From Curtobacterium sp. MCBD17_032 (lineage in GTDB: Bacteria > Actinomycetota > Actinomycetes > Actinomycetales > Microbacteriaceae): a stretch of DNA of 64,000 nucleotides. The notes beneath the pieces are model-generated. The model saw only the letters and a program-made list of their open reading frames with translations. It had not been told where the DNA came from and did no database searches. A program made the translations under genes and the position numbers. Location: positions 248,001 through 312,000 of the forward strand of contig NZ_QKTO01000003.1 of assembly GCF_003234855.1 (NCBI RefSeq). Reading direction: 5' to 3'. The stretch's first letter is position 1. Each line of letters begins with the position of its first letter. This document shows, one piece after another, positions 49,296 through 57,711 of this stretch.

Positions 49296-50258
49296 ATGAC
49301 CGCCGCACCCGTCCTGCCCGACCGTCCGAAGCGCAAGCGCCCCATCGGGTGGATCGTCGCGGCCGCAGTCGTCGTCGTCGCGATCGTCGTCGCCCTCGTG
49401 GTCGTCGCCGTCCGCGGTGGCGGCTCCGAGCAGGCCGGTGCCGCCGGGTCCGGGTCCGACCGGAAGGCCCAGACCGTCACCATCGGCGTCGCGGACAAGG
49501 CGCTGCCCTACTGGAAGACGTACACCGAGCTCGCGAAGGAACGGTTGAACGTCACCGTCGAGCTGACGAACTTCGCCGACTACTCGCTGCCGAACCCCGC
49601 GCTGAAGGACGGGCAGGTCGACATCAACCAGTTCCAGCACATCCAGTACCTGGCGAACTACAACGTGACCTCGGACGACGACCTGCAGCCGATCGGCTCC
49701 ACCGCCGTCTACCCGCTCCCGCTGTACGCGACGAAGGTCGACGAGCCGTCCGACCTGCCCGAGGGCGCGAAGGTCGCCATCCCGAACGACGCCATCAACG
49801 AAGCCCGCGCCCTGCTCGTGCTGCAGGCCGCGGAGCTGCTCGAGTTGCAGGACGGCGGCAGCGCCTTCTCCACCACGGACGACATCGAGTCGGCGAAGGT
49901 CGACGTGCAGCCGCTCGACGCCTCGCAGACCGCGAACGCCCTGCAGCAGGGTTCCGTGCAGGCCGCGGTCGTGAACAACAACTTCGCGACCGCCGCCGGA
50001 CTCCCCGCGTCGGACAAGGTCTTCACCGACGACCCGACGAGCTCCTCCGCCGCCCCGTACGTGAACGTCTTCGCGGTCCGCAACGAGGACAAGACGAACA
50101 CGACGTACCGCGAACTGGCCGAGCTGTTCCAGGACGAGGCCGTGCAGAAGGCGTTCAAGCAGGACTACCCGGACGCGGTCTCCCGCGACCAGGACGCCGA
50201 GGAGCTGCAGGACGAGCTCGCCACGGTCGAGCAGGACGCGAAGGCGGCAGCGGAGTAG
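49296..50258 (+). CDS. metQ: MetQ/NlpA family methionine-binding protein, membrane-anchored
   Basis: The 320-residue protein is the substrate-binding part of the MetNIQ methionine importer. After a basic start (PDRPKRKRPIGWIVAA) a hydrophobic helix (residues 18-40) anchors it; there is no lipobox cysteine, unlike most MetQ proteins of this group. The binding domain starts QTVTIGVADKALPYWKTYTE and includes VDINQFQHIQYLANYN and VAIPNDAINEARALLVLQA, as in MetQ. The ATG has GAGGAG seven bases upstream. No SAM riboswitch is visible in the roughly 130-base leader. Confidence 0.93.
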   Translation: MTAAPVLPDRPKRKRPIGWIVAAAVVVVAIVVALVVVAVRGGGSEQAGAAGSGSDRKAQTVTIGVADKALPYWKTYTELAKERLNVTVELTNFADYSLPNPALKDGQVDINQFQHIQYLANYNVTSDDDLQPIGSTAVYPLPLYATKVDEPSDLPEGAKVAIPNDAINEARALLVLQAAELLELQDGGSAFSTTDDIESAKVDVQPLDASQTANALQQGSVQAAVVNNNFATAAGLPASDKVFTDDPTSSSAAPYVNVFAVRNEDKTNTTYRELAELFQDEAVQKAFKQDYPDAVSRDQDAEELQDELATVEQDAKAAAE

Positions 50259-51295
50259 TGGCCGCCCTCGTCGAGCTCCGCGGCGTCACCAAGAGCTACC
50301 GCCGCGCCGACACCGGAGAGACCGTCACCGCGGTCGAGGGTGTCGACCTCGACGTCCACCAGGGAGAGGTCCTCGGCGTCATCGGGTACTCCGGTGCCGG
50401 CAAGTCCACCCTGGTCCGGCTCGTCAACGCACTCGAGCTGCCCACCTCGGGCACGGTCACGGTCGCCGGTCAGGAACTCACCGCGATCCCCGAGCGCGAC
50501 CGGCGCACCGCACGTCGCCGGATCGGGATGGTCTTCCAGCAGTTCAACCTGTTCCGCTCCCGCACCATCGCGGGCAACGTGGCGTACCCGCTCAAGGTCG
50601 CCGGCGTGCCGAAGGCGGAACGGGACCGCCGGGTGGCCGAGCTGCTCGACTTCGTCGGCCTGCTCGACCGCGCGCACGCCTACCCGGAGCAGCTGTCCGG
50701 CGGGCAGAAGCAGCGCGTCGGCATCGCCCGGGCGCTCGCGTCGAACCCCGAGCTGCTGCTCGCCGACGAGGCCACGAGCGCCCTCGACCCGGAGACCACG
50801 TCCGAGGTGCTCGCGCTCCTCCGCCGCGTGAACCGCGAGCTCGGGGTGACGATCATCGTCATCACGCACGAGATGGACGCCGTCCGCCGGATCGCCGACC
50901 GGGTCGCCGTGATGGAGCAGGGTCGTGTGGTCGAGGTCGGGGACGTGTACGACGTGTTCTCCGCACCGACCACCGGCGCCGCCCAGCGCTTCGTGCGCAC
51001 CGCACTCCACGACCGTCCGTCGGCCGAGACCGTGACGAGGCTGCGCGAGCGCCACCCCGGACGGCTCGTGTCCGTCCGGATCACCGACGAGACCGGGCTG
51101 CAGGCGCGTATCGACCAGGCGTTCCGCGACGCCGGTGTCACCGCGGAGCTCGTGTTCGGCGGGGTCACCGAGATCCGGGAGCGCCGCATCGGCTCGCTCA
51201 CGTACGAACTCGGCGGATCGGACACCGCCACGGAGCGGGCCGTCGCCGCATTGCGAGCCGGTGGCATCACCGTCGACGAGGAGGCACGCGCATGA
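50258..51295 (+). CDS. metN: methionine ABC transporter ATP-binding protein
   Basis: The 345-residue ATPase has Walker A (GYSGAGKSTLVRLV), Q-loop (GMVFQQFNLF), signature (LSGGQKQRVGIARAL), Walker B (LLLADEATSALD) and H-loop (VITHEMDAV). Residues about 265-345 form a C-terminal NIL domain (VSVRITDETGLQARIDQAFR) that binds methionine and inhibits transport when the cell has enough. The GTG at 50258 shares one base with the metQ stop; metI follows with an ATGA overlap. Confidence 0.95.
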   Translation: MAALVELRGVTKSYRRADTGETVTAVEGVDLDVHQGEVLGVIGYSGAGKSTLVRLVNALELPTSGTVTVAGQELTAIPERDRRTARRRIGMVFQQFNLFRSRTIAGNVAYPLKVAGVPKAERDRRVAELLDFVGLLDRAHAYPEQLSGGQKQRVGIARALASNPELLLADEATSALDPETTSEVLALLRRVNRELGVTIIVITHEMDAVRRIADRVAVMEQGRVVEVGDVYDVFSAPTTGAAQRFVRTALHDRPSAETVTRLRERHPGRLVSVRITDETGLQARIDQAFRDAGVTAELVFGGVTEIRERRIGSLTYELGGSDTATERAVAALRAGGITVDEEARA

Positions 51296-51963
51296 ACAAC
51301 TCGTTCCAGAGCGTCATCGACACCTTCGACGTGTTCCTCGCCGCGATCCGCGACACGATCGTCATGTCCCTCGTGTCGCTCGTCATCGCCGGCGTCATCG
51401 GCCTCGCGCTCGGCCTGCTGCTCTACGCCACCCGACCGGGCAACCTGCTCGGCAACCGCGGCGCGTACACGGCCATCAACCTGGTCGTGAACCTAGTGCG
51501 ACCGATCCCGTTCGTGATCTTCCTCGCCGCGATCGCGCCGCTCTCGCGCGTGGTCGTGCAGACGACGATCGGTGTCCCCGCGGTGACGTTCGCGATCTCT
51601 CTCGCCGCGGCGTTCGCGGTGTCCCGCATCGTCGAGCAGAACCTGCTGGCGGTCGACCCCGGCGTGGTCGAGGCGGCACGGGCCTCCGGAGCGCACCCGG
51701 TGTCGATCCTGCTGACCGTGCTCATCCCCGAGGGCCTCGGGCCGCTCATCCTCGGCTACACGTTCATCTACATCGGCATCGTCGACATGACCGCGCAGGG
51801 TGCGCTCGTCGGTGGCGGTGGCCTCGGTGAGTACGCGATCACGTACGGGTCGCAGCGGTACGACTGGTGGGTCGTCTACGTGTCCGTCGCGGCGATCGTC
51901 GTGATCGTGCAGCTCGGGCAGTTCGTCGGCAACCGCCTTGCCCGGGCGACGCTCCGCCGCTGA
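51292..51963 (+). CDS. metI: methionine ABC transporter permease
   Basis: The 223-residue membrane protein has five or six helices and the EAA-type loop contacting MetN at EQNLLAVDPGVVEAARASGA, followed by HPVSILLTVLIPEGLGPLIL. It belongs to the MetI branch of BPD permeases. It is last in the coupled metQ-metN-metI operon. Confidence 0.94.
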   Translation: MNNSFQSVIDTFDVFLAAIRDTIVMSLVSLVIAGVIGLALGLLLYATRPGNLLGNRGAYTAINLVVNLVRPIPFVIFLAAIAPLSRVVVQTTIGVPAVTFAISLAAAFAVSRIVEQNLLAVDPGVVEAARASGAHPVSILLTVLIPEGLGPLILGYTFIYIGIVDMTAQGALVGGGGLGEYAITYGSQRYDWWVVYVSVAAIVVIVQLGQFVGNRLARATLRR

Positions 51964-51980
51964 CCTCCGCCTAGCGGTCA

Positions 51981-52105
51981 CGACCTGTCGTTCCGCGCGC
52001 ACCAGAGCGACGGAACGTGACCGGTCGGCGCCGGCCTGTCCGCCGCCGAGCGGACACGATCCGTCGTTCCGCACCCACCGGAGCGACGGAACGCGACCGG
52101 TCGAC
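51981..52105 (+). repeat. two direct repeats after metI
   Basis: A unit of about 49 bp at 51981-52029 returns at 52057-52105 (offset 76) with about 85 percent identity, judged by eye. Each has TCGTTCCG and CGACGGAACG, which can pair as a short stem. It may terminate metQNI transcription. Confidence 0.7.
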
Positions 52106-52223
52106 ACGGGCCGAGCGGGGTGTCGTGACCGCTCGACGTGGATGGCCGGAGCAGGAGCAGGGCGGCAGCGGGTCGTCCGACGTCCGCGGGCGCCGGGCGG
52201 ACGGCCGCCGAGGTCGTGGGCGG

Positions 52224-53000
52224 CTACGCGGCGGGCGCGTCCTCCGTGGCCGGGGCGCCAGCCGCGGCGGGCTCCTCGTAGTCCGCGCGGACGAGGATCG
52301 GGCGGTGGTCGGAGATGCCCGCCGGCAGGGTCTCGACACCGGCGATGTGCAGGCCGACGCTCGTGGCGAAGTCGAAGTGGCCGGTGAACTTGCGGTACCG
52401 CAGGTACGTCGGCTGGTCGGAGAGCGACAGCGCGAAGCCGGACTCCTCGATCTTCCGGCGCAGGTTCGTCTGGAACCAGGGGTAGTTGAAGTCACCGACC
52501 ATGATCGCGGGCGCCTCGCTCGACAGGTCGCGGACGAAGTCGTGCGCAGCCTCGATCTGCTTGCGGCGCAACGAGTTCGTCGCCGTCAGGGGCGAGGCGT
52601 GGAAGGAGGCGACGATGACCTCGGTCTCGGCCTGGTTGTCGTAGAGGTGCATCGCGATGAGTCGCTCGTGCGCGGGCGAGAGCACGCGGTCGTGCAGCGA
52701 CTTCTGCAGCGAGTGGATGCCGAGGTCGCGGACCTCGAAGCGGTCGTCGCGCTTGTAGATGGCGAGACCGAGGCGGTTCGCCTGGGTGGACGCGGCGAGG
52801 GTCAGTCCGCCGACGGAGGTGGCGAGGTCGGTGCTGTCGCACTCCTGCACGCAGAGCACGTCGGCCTGCGACGACTCGGCGAGTGCGGCGAGTTCGCTGT
52901 TCGCGGTGTGCTCGCGGAGGTTGTAGCTCACGACACGCAGGGCGGCCTGCCGGACCTCGGTGGTCGAGTCTGTCGTTGCCTGTTCCTGTGGCGCCGCCAT
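52224..53000 (-). CDS. endonuclease/exonuclease/phosphatase family protein
   Basis: The 258-residue protein has the EEP-fold metal-dependent hydrolase motifs: LRVVSYNLREH, ADVLCVQECD (metal-binding Glu), AIMVGDFNYPW (DxN) and GISDHRPILVRADY (SDH). Substrates in the family range from DNA to phospholipids and sugars. It lacks a signal peptide. GGAAGG before the ATG at 53000 supports this start; an in-frame GTG at 53021 with AGGAGAGAGG upstream is an alternative. Confidence 0.9.
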   Translation of the reverse strand: MAAPQEQATTDSTTEVRQAALRVVSYNLREHTANSELAALAESSQADVLCVQECDSTDLATSVGGLTLAASTQANRLGLAIYKRDDRFEVRDLGIHSLQKSLHDRVLSPAHERLIAMHLYDNQAETEVIVASFHASPLTATNSLRRKQIEAAHDFVRDLSSEAPAIMVGDFNYPWFQTNLRRKIEESGFALSLSDQPTYLRYRKFTGHFDFATSVGLHIAGVETLPAGISDHRPILVRADYEEPAAAGAPATEDAPAA

Positions 53001-53197
53001 GCTGCCTTCCGTTCCGGGCACTGATCGGCCCTCTCTCCTGCGGCGGTCACGGTACTCGGACACCGCAGCAGGTAGCTGAGACTGTAGCGCGGTGCGGATC
53101 GCGGACACGTGACCCGGGGATGGACGATCGGTGACGAGCCGACCGCGGCGCGTCCGACCCGATGCCGGATCCGGTCCCCGGGCCCGGACGCCGCCCC

Positions 53198-54622
53198 TCA
53201 GCGGCCAGCCGACGCCCGCGCGCGACGGACCGGGCGGACCGTCTCGCCCGCGGTCCGGCTCATGAGCAGCCCCTCGACGCAGGCGACGAGGAGCAGGACC
53301 GCGATCACACCGAAGGCCACCGCGTACGGGGCGGTCCCGGCGAGCCCGTCCCCGCCGACACCCGACGCAGCGCGGAGCACGACGGCGACGACGGCGACCC
53401 CGAACCCGGCCGCGGTCTGCTGCAGCGTCGAGGACAGGGTGTTCGCGGCCGTCATGTCCGGCTGTTCCACGTCGGCGAACGCGATGGTGTTGTACGCGGT
53501 GAAGCCCACCGACCGAGCCGCACCGCTGACGACGAGGAGGACGGCGAGCAGCCAGAAGGGTGTCTCCGGCGTGAGGAACACCATCGCGACGACGGACAGC
53601 GCCGCGAGCGCCGAGGACACCACGATGACCGGCCGGTACCCCCACCAGCGCAGGAACGGCGTCGTCGCGGGCTTGATGCCGAGGTTGCCGACGAAGACCC
53701 AGAGGACGGCGGACCCGGCCTCGAGGGCGGTCCAACCCCAAGCGTCCTGGAAGAGCAGCGGCAACACGAACGGCACCGCGGACACCGCCAGCCGGAACAG
53801 ACTGCCGCCGGCGTGCGAGACCCGGAACGTCTCGAGCCGGAACGCGTCCAACCCCATGATGGGGTGCGGAGCCCGACGGAAGTGCCGGATCGCGAGCCAG
53901 GTGCAGAGCGCGCCGACGACCCCGGCGAGCACGGCCGGCAGGACGGGCACGGTCTCGAGGGCGAGCAGCGACGCCATCACGACGAGCGCGCCGAGCCCGA
54001 GGCAGGCGAGCACCGACCCGCGCCAGTCGAACGGCACGCGCTCGGGCGCACGCTCCTGCGGGACGAGGACGAGCGCCGCGACGAGCGCCACGACCCCGAG
54101 CGGGATGTTCACGAGGAAGATCCAGTGCCAGGACAGGGTGTCGACGAGCACGCCGCCGAGGAAGGGCGCGATGATCGGCGCCGCGAGCGCCGGCCACGTC
54201 AGGATGGCGATCGCCGTGACGAGTTGGTCGCGACCGGCGCTCCTGAGCACCACGAGCCTCCCGACCGGCACCATGAGCGCCCCGCCGAGACCCTGCAGGA
54301 TCCGCCACAGCGTCAGCTCGACGAGCCCGGTCGAGGCGGCGCAGAGCGCCGACGCGACGGTGAACAGCGCGATCGCACCCACGAAGACCGTGCGGGACCC
54401 GACGCGGTCGGTGATCCACCCGCTGACCGGGATGAACACCGCCAGGGTGACGAGGTAGGCGGTGATCGCGACGCCGACGGCGGCGGAGTCGACGCCGAGG
54501 TCGCGCCCCATCGCCGGCGCGGCCGTGGCCAGGATCGTGCCGTCCAGGAGCTCCATGAAGAAGGTGCCCGCCACGAGCACGGCGACCGCCGTGCTGCTCG
54601 TCCGTCGTGTCGTCGTCGTCAT
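53198..54622 (-). CDS. MFS transporter, DHA2 family
   Basis: The 474-residue protein has about 14 hydrophobic helices with DHA2 motifs (MELLDGTILATAAPAMGRDL in helix 1, GWITDRVGSRTVFVGAIALF as motif A, and ALAAPIIAPFLGGVLVDT in place of motif C). It is the third DHA2-type exporter in the window. Substrate unknown. The ATG at 54622 lies eight bases after a TAGCAT box and also has GGAG just before it, so the mode of initiation is unclear. Confidence 0.92.
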   Translation of the reverse strand: MTTTTRRTSSTAVAVLVAGTFFMELLDGTILATAAPAMGRDLGVDSAAVGVAITAYLVTLAVFIPVSGWITDRVGSRTVFVGAIALFTVASALCAASTGLVELTLWRILQGLGGALMVPVGRLVVLRSAGRDQLVTAIAILTWPALAAPIIAPFLGGVLVDTLSWHWIFLVNIPLGVVALVAALVLVPQERAPERVPFDWRGSVLACLGLGALVVMASLLALETVPVLPAVLAGVVGALCTWLAIRHFRRAPHPIMGLDAFRLETFRVSHAGGSLFRLAVSAVPFVLPLLFQDAWGWTALEAGSAVLWVFVGNLGIKPATTPFLRWWGYRPVIVVSSALAALSVVAMVFLTPETPFWLLAVLLVVSGAARSVGFTAYNTIAFADVEQPDMTAANTLSSTLQQTAAGFGVAVVAVVLRAASGVGGDGLAGTAPYAVAFGVIAVLLLVACVEGLLMSRTAGETVRPVRRARASAGR

Positions 54623-54752
54623 CGCTCCGGATGCTAGTCGGCCGCACGGCGTGCGCGACACGGAGGTCCTGCGGCACCGCGATGCGGAGGCCGTGCGGCG
54701 ACACGCAGGTGTCCGCGACGCGAGGCGGGCCAGGTCCCCAGCGAGCGACGAC

Positions 54753-54758
54753 TAGCGT
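54753..54758 (+). promoter_or_regulatory. -10 box before the 13-codon leader ORF
   Basis: TAGCGT, six bases before a GTG at 54765 rather than before the transferase ATG at 54803. Confidence 0.5.
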
Positions 54759-54764
54759 GGAGCC

Positions 54765-54806
54765 GTGCCGGCTGCCCACCTCGACCCCTGCGGACCGCGC
54801 GCATGA
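54765..54806 (+). CDS. possible leaderless 13-codon ORF coupled to the transferase gene
   Basis: The sequence reads MPAAHLDPCGPRA and stop (GTG start). It begins six bases after TAGCGT, as leaderless genes do here, and its TGA overlaps the ATG of the following gene as ATGA. A ribosome finishing the short ORF would be in place to start the transferase, which has no clear ribosome site of its own. Could also be chance. Confidence 0.35.
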   Translation: MPAAHLDPCGPRA

Positions 54807-56044
54807 GCCGCCTGGACGGGGTCCTCACCGGCTCGGTCGCCGCGGGTCGTCGTCGCGTGGTCGACACGGTCGTCAGTCTGCCCGCGTGGTCGGCGGTGCT
54901 GCTGCTCTGGACCGTCGGACGGCTCGTGTCGACGATGTGGCTGATGGTCGTCTACCCGCTCGTCTCCCGCGTGCAGCCCGACAACGCGATCTGGGGCAAC
55001 GACCACGGCTTCACGGCGTTCCTCACCTCGTGGGACGGGCAGTACTACGAGGCGATCTCGCTGCACGGGTACCCCTCGGTCCTGCCGCTCGACGCGACCG
55101 GGCACGTCGCGCAGAACGCCTGGGCCTTCCTGCCCGCGTTCCCGTTCACCATCCGGCTCCTCACCGTGTCGACCGGGCTGCCGTTCACGATCGGCGCCCC
55201 GACCGTGGCGATCCTCGCCGGCCTCGTCGCCACCTTCCTGCTCCACCGCCTCGTCCAGGAGCACGCCGGCGCGACGGCCGCACTGTGGGCGGTCTTCTTC
55301 TTCACGTGCGGTCCGCTGTCGTTCCTCCTGCAGGTCGGGTACGCCGAGACCGCCTTCCTGGCGCTGACGTTCGGGGCGCTGCTCGCGATGGAACGACGGC
55401 GGTACGGGCTGCTCACCGTGCTCGGGGTCGTCGCCGCGTTCACCCGGCCGGGCGCACTCGCCATCCCGCTGACCCTCGGCGTGCTCGCGCTCCTCCGGTA
55501 CGTCGCGGCTCGGCGGTCGGGCTCCCGGTCGTTCGACGAGTTCCCGGTCGCGGAGCGGGTCAAGGTCGTCGTCGCCGGGCTCGTGATGGCAGCGGCGGGG
55601 TCCGCGTGGCCGGTCATCGCGGCGTGGGCGACCGGACGACCCGACGCGTACCTCGCCACCGAGATGTCCTGGTGGGTGAACTTCATCGGCCGGGTGCACT
55701 TCGTCCCGCTGTCGCCGTGGTTCCTCACCACCGCGAAGTGGCTCGGCGTCGGCGGCGTGCTCCTCGTCGTGCTGTTGCTCGTGCTCTACCCGCTGTGGTT
55801 GTCCCGCCGCTCGACCCGGCTGCTCGGTCCGACCACGGTCGTGTTCGCCGCGGGGTACGCGCTGTACGTCTTCGCGGTGTCGCTGCCGATGGCGTCCACG
55901 CCCCGGTTGCTCATGCCGCTCGCACCCCTCATGGGGTCGCCGGAGCTGGTCGCGAAGCCGGCACTGCGGTGGACGCTCGTGACCGGCGCCCTGGTGCTGC
56001 AGCCGGTGTTCGTCGCGCTCCTCTGGCTGCTCGGCCCACCCTGA
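54803..56044 (+). CDS. GT-C-like membrane glycosyltransferase (mannosyltransferase family)
   Basis: The 413-residue protein has about ten hydrophobic helices. After helix one an extracytoplasmic loop carries TSWDGQYYEAISLHGYP, the WDGxxY motif of GT-C and PIG-V-like mannosyltransferases, and the next loop has WAFLPAFPF. Such enzymes use polyprenyl-phosphate sugars to extend lipid or wall glycans outside the membrane. The exact product is unknown. It is divergent from the DHA2 gene and may be coupled to a short leader ORF. Confidence 0.87.
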   Translation: MSRLDGVLTGSVAAGRRRVVDTVVSLPAWSAVLLLWTVGRLVSTMWLMVVYPLVSRVQPDNAIWGNDHGFTAFLTSWDGQYYEAISLHGYPSVLPLDATGHVAQNAWAFLPAFPFTIRLLTVSTGLPFTIGAPTVAILAGLVATFLLHRLVQEHAGATAALWAVFFFTCGPLSFLLQVGYAETAFLALTFGALLAMERRRYGLLTVLGVVAAFTRPGALAIPLTLGVLALLRYVAARRSGSRSFDEFPVAERVKVVVAGLVMAAAGSAWPVIAAWATGRPDAYLATEMSWWVNFIGRVHFVPLSPWFLTTAKWLGVGGVLLVVLLLVLYPLWLSRRSTRLLGPTTVVFAAGYALYVFAVSLPMASTPRLLMPLAPLMGSPELVAKPALRWTLVTGALVLQPVFVALLWLLGPP

Positions 56045-56171
56045 CGACGACCGGCCCGCCGGGCCCGGCCCGGCCCGGCCTGCCCGACGGACCCGGCGCG
56101 CCGTGAGGACCCGGCGCCGCCGCCGCCCGGGTCCGCGACAAGCACGGCCGGGCGGCGACGGGTCCGACGGA

Positions 56172-56228
56172 GAGGGGCTCGGCGGCGAGGGTCCGGCGGC
56201 GAGGGTTCGGCGGCGAGGGTTCGGCGGC
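56172..56228. repeat. 14-bp minisatellite (GAGGGTTCGGCGGC), about four copies
   Basis: Units at 56172 (15 bp), 56187, 56201 and 56215; the last two are identical. The array abuts the 3' end of the PPOX-like gene, in a GC-only stretch (56045-56236) without a gene. Confidence 0.8.
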
Positions 56229-56236
56229 GACGACCG

Positions 56237-56728
56237 TCAGACCTCGACGGTGCCGTGGCTGCCGACGTCCGGCTGCGACTGGTGCCCGAGCGCGGCCTTG
56301 AGGGTCTGCACGAGGCTCCCCACGGGTCCGGTGTCCTGCGTCCAGTACTCGACCGACACCCCCTGCACGGTGAGCAGACGGATCGACGGGTCGTCACGCC
56401 CGTCCGGGAACCACGCCTCGGCGAACGGCGACCAGAGTTCGTCGACGACGGCGCGGTCCTCGGTGACGGTGGCGGTGCCGGCGATCGAGAGGTACCCGCC
56501 CTGCGACTCGATGGCGACGTTGACGTGCGGGTTGCGGGCGATGTCCTCGACCTTCTCGCTGCCGTCCTGCACGAGGAACCGCAGCGTCCCGTGGAACGAC
56601 TTGTCCTGCACGGCGAGGGGTCGGGCGTGTAGCTGGCCGTCCTCGCTCACGGTGGTGAGCAGCGCGGTCCGGGCGCCGTGGACGATGTCCGAGATGGCGG
56701 CGCGGTGGTCGGTCTGGGTGTCGGTCAT
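56237..56728 (-). CDS. pyridoxamine 5'-phosphate oxidase family (general stress) protein
   Basis: The 163-residue split-barrel protein begins with RAAISDIVHGARTALLTTVS and has GQLHARPLAVQDKSFHGTLR and HVNVAIESQGGYLSIAGTAT. This is the general-stress-26-like PPOX group, which binds FMN or F420 rather than acting in B6 synthesis. Role unknown. AAGGAG five bases before the ATG at 56728 is a good ribosome site. Confidence 0.9.
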   Translation of the reverse strand: MTDTQTDHRAAISDIVHGARTALLTTVSEDGQLHARPLAVQDKSFHGTLRFLVQDGSEKVEDIARNPHVNVAIESQGGYLSIAGTATVTEDRAVVDELWSPFAEAWFPDGRDDPSIRLLTVQGVSVEYWTQDTGPVGSLVQTLKAALGHQSQPDVGSHGTVEV

Positions 56729-57024
56729 GATGCTCCTTTGCGTCGTGCGTCCCGACGGCCGACACGGGGGCCGGCACCGGGACGCGAACCGTTGCCTCCC
56801 AGTGTGCTCCGATCGGCTCGGGATCCGCGAGGGGCACCTGCCGGGAGGCGCGCCCTCCGTCCGCCACGGAGCGGACCGGGCGCGCCACGGAGCGGGCCGG
56901 GCACGCCGAGGCTCGGCCGGGCACGAGGCTCGGCCGGGCGGACGCCGTGCGGCCCTCCGGCGGCGAGGGTCGTCCGCCACGCCGAGGCTCGGGCAGGTCG
57001 GCCCACCGGCGGCGGGGCCGGCGG
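56729..57024. other. gene-free region with GC-rich short repeats
   Basis: No gene found in 296 bases. Partial repeats of GCCACGGAGCGGGCCGGGC and CGAGGCTCGGCCGGGC (56868-56945, again near 56980) fill most of it. It holds the promoter region of the PPOX-like gene near 56760. Confidence 0.5.
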
Positions 57025-57648
57025 TCAGGCGCGCTCGCGGATCGTCGTCTCGACGTCGACGACCTGCGGGACCTTCGGCAGCGACGCGAACCCGAACCGC
57101 ACGGGCGGGTCCAGGGGCGCGAGGTCCCCGAGCGGCTCCCCCGCCCAGGTACCGCGGACACCGACGACGTCGTGCGCTCCGGTGACGCCGTAGTACTCGC
57201 GGCGGCCGTTGCCCGCGGTGCCGGCGGTCCCGGCTCCGGGAGCGACGAGCTTCGCGACCGGGTCGATCACGGTGAGCCAACGCGGGTCGCGGGCGATGCG
57301 CTTCGGCACGATGCGGAGCACCCGCCCGAGCGGTGAGATCATGCCGACGTCGACCGAGGCGACGAGGGGCCCGGCGTCGAGCTCGAGGCCGCGGGCGGTG
57401 CGCCGGGCGCTGATGTCGACGACGGAGACCGCGTCGAACCGGTAGGTGCCGGACACGTACGCGGCGACGATCTCGTCGGGCGCGAGGAGCACGCTCGACC
57501 CGTCCGGCAACTCGACGAACACGTCGGTGAAGGCGCCGAACGGGGACGACTCCCACATGCCGACGACGAACCGGACGCCGGAGGTGCTCCCGGCGCCGAG
57601 GATCCGCCCGCGGAACCGTCGTTCGGTGGTCTCGTTGCTCGACGACAT
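57025..57648 (-). CDS. hypothetical protein, soluble, beta-rich
   Basis: The 207-residue product starts MSSSNETTERRFRGRILGAG and has no signal peptide or membrane helix. A central segment VDVGMISPLGRVLRIVPKRI and ARDPRWLTVIDPVAKLVAPG suggests a folded protein with alternating strands; I recognise no family. A short Gly/Ala/Thr-rich linker (GTAGTAGNG) splits it near residue 145. TACCGT seven bases before the ATG and clean codon use support a real, probably leaderless gene. Confidence 0.75.
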   Translation of the reverse strand: MSSSNETTERRFRGRILGAGSTSGVRFVVGMWESSPFGAFTDVFVELPDGSSVLLAPDEIVAAYVSGTYRFDAVSVVDISARRTARGLELDAGPLVASVDVGMISPLGRVLRIVPKRIARDPRWLTVIDPVAKLVAPGAGTAGTAGNGRREYYGVTGAHDVVGVRGTWAGEPLGDLAPLDPPVRFGFASLPKVPQVVDVETTIRERA

Positions 57649-57655
57649 GCGCCCG

Positions 57656-57661
57656 ACGGTA
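57656..57661 (-). promoter_or_regulatory. -10 box of the 57025-57648 gene
   Basis: TACCGT on the minus strand, seven bases before the ATG at 57648. Confidence 0.55.
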
Positions 57662-57711
57662 CGCGGGGCAGCCCGGGAACCGCCGGACGCGGAGCTCCGT
57701 CCGTCGCCGGG

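Noticed and set aside
22266-54622. A biosynthetic or resistance gene cluster based on three DHA2 exporters
   Set aside because: The transporters are far apart, unlinked to biosynthetic genes and surrounded by housekeeping functions.
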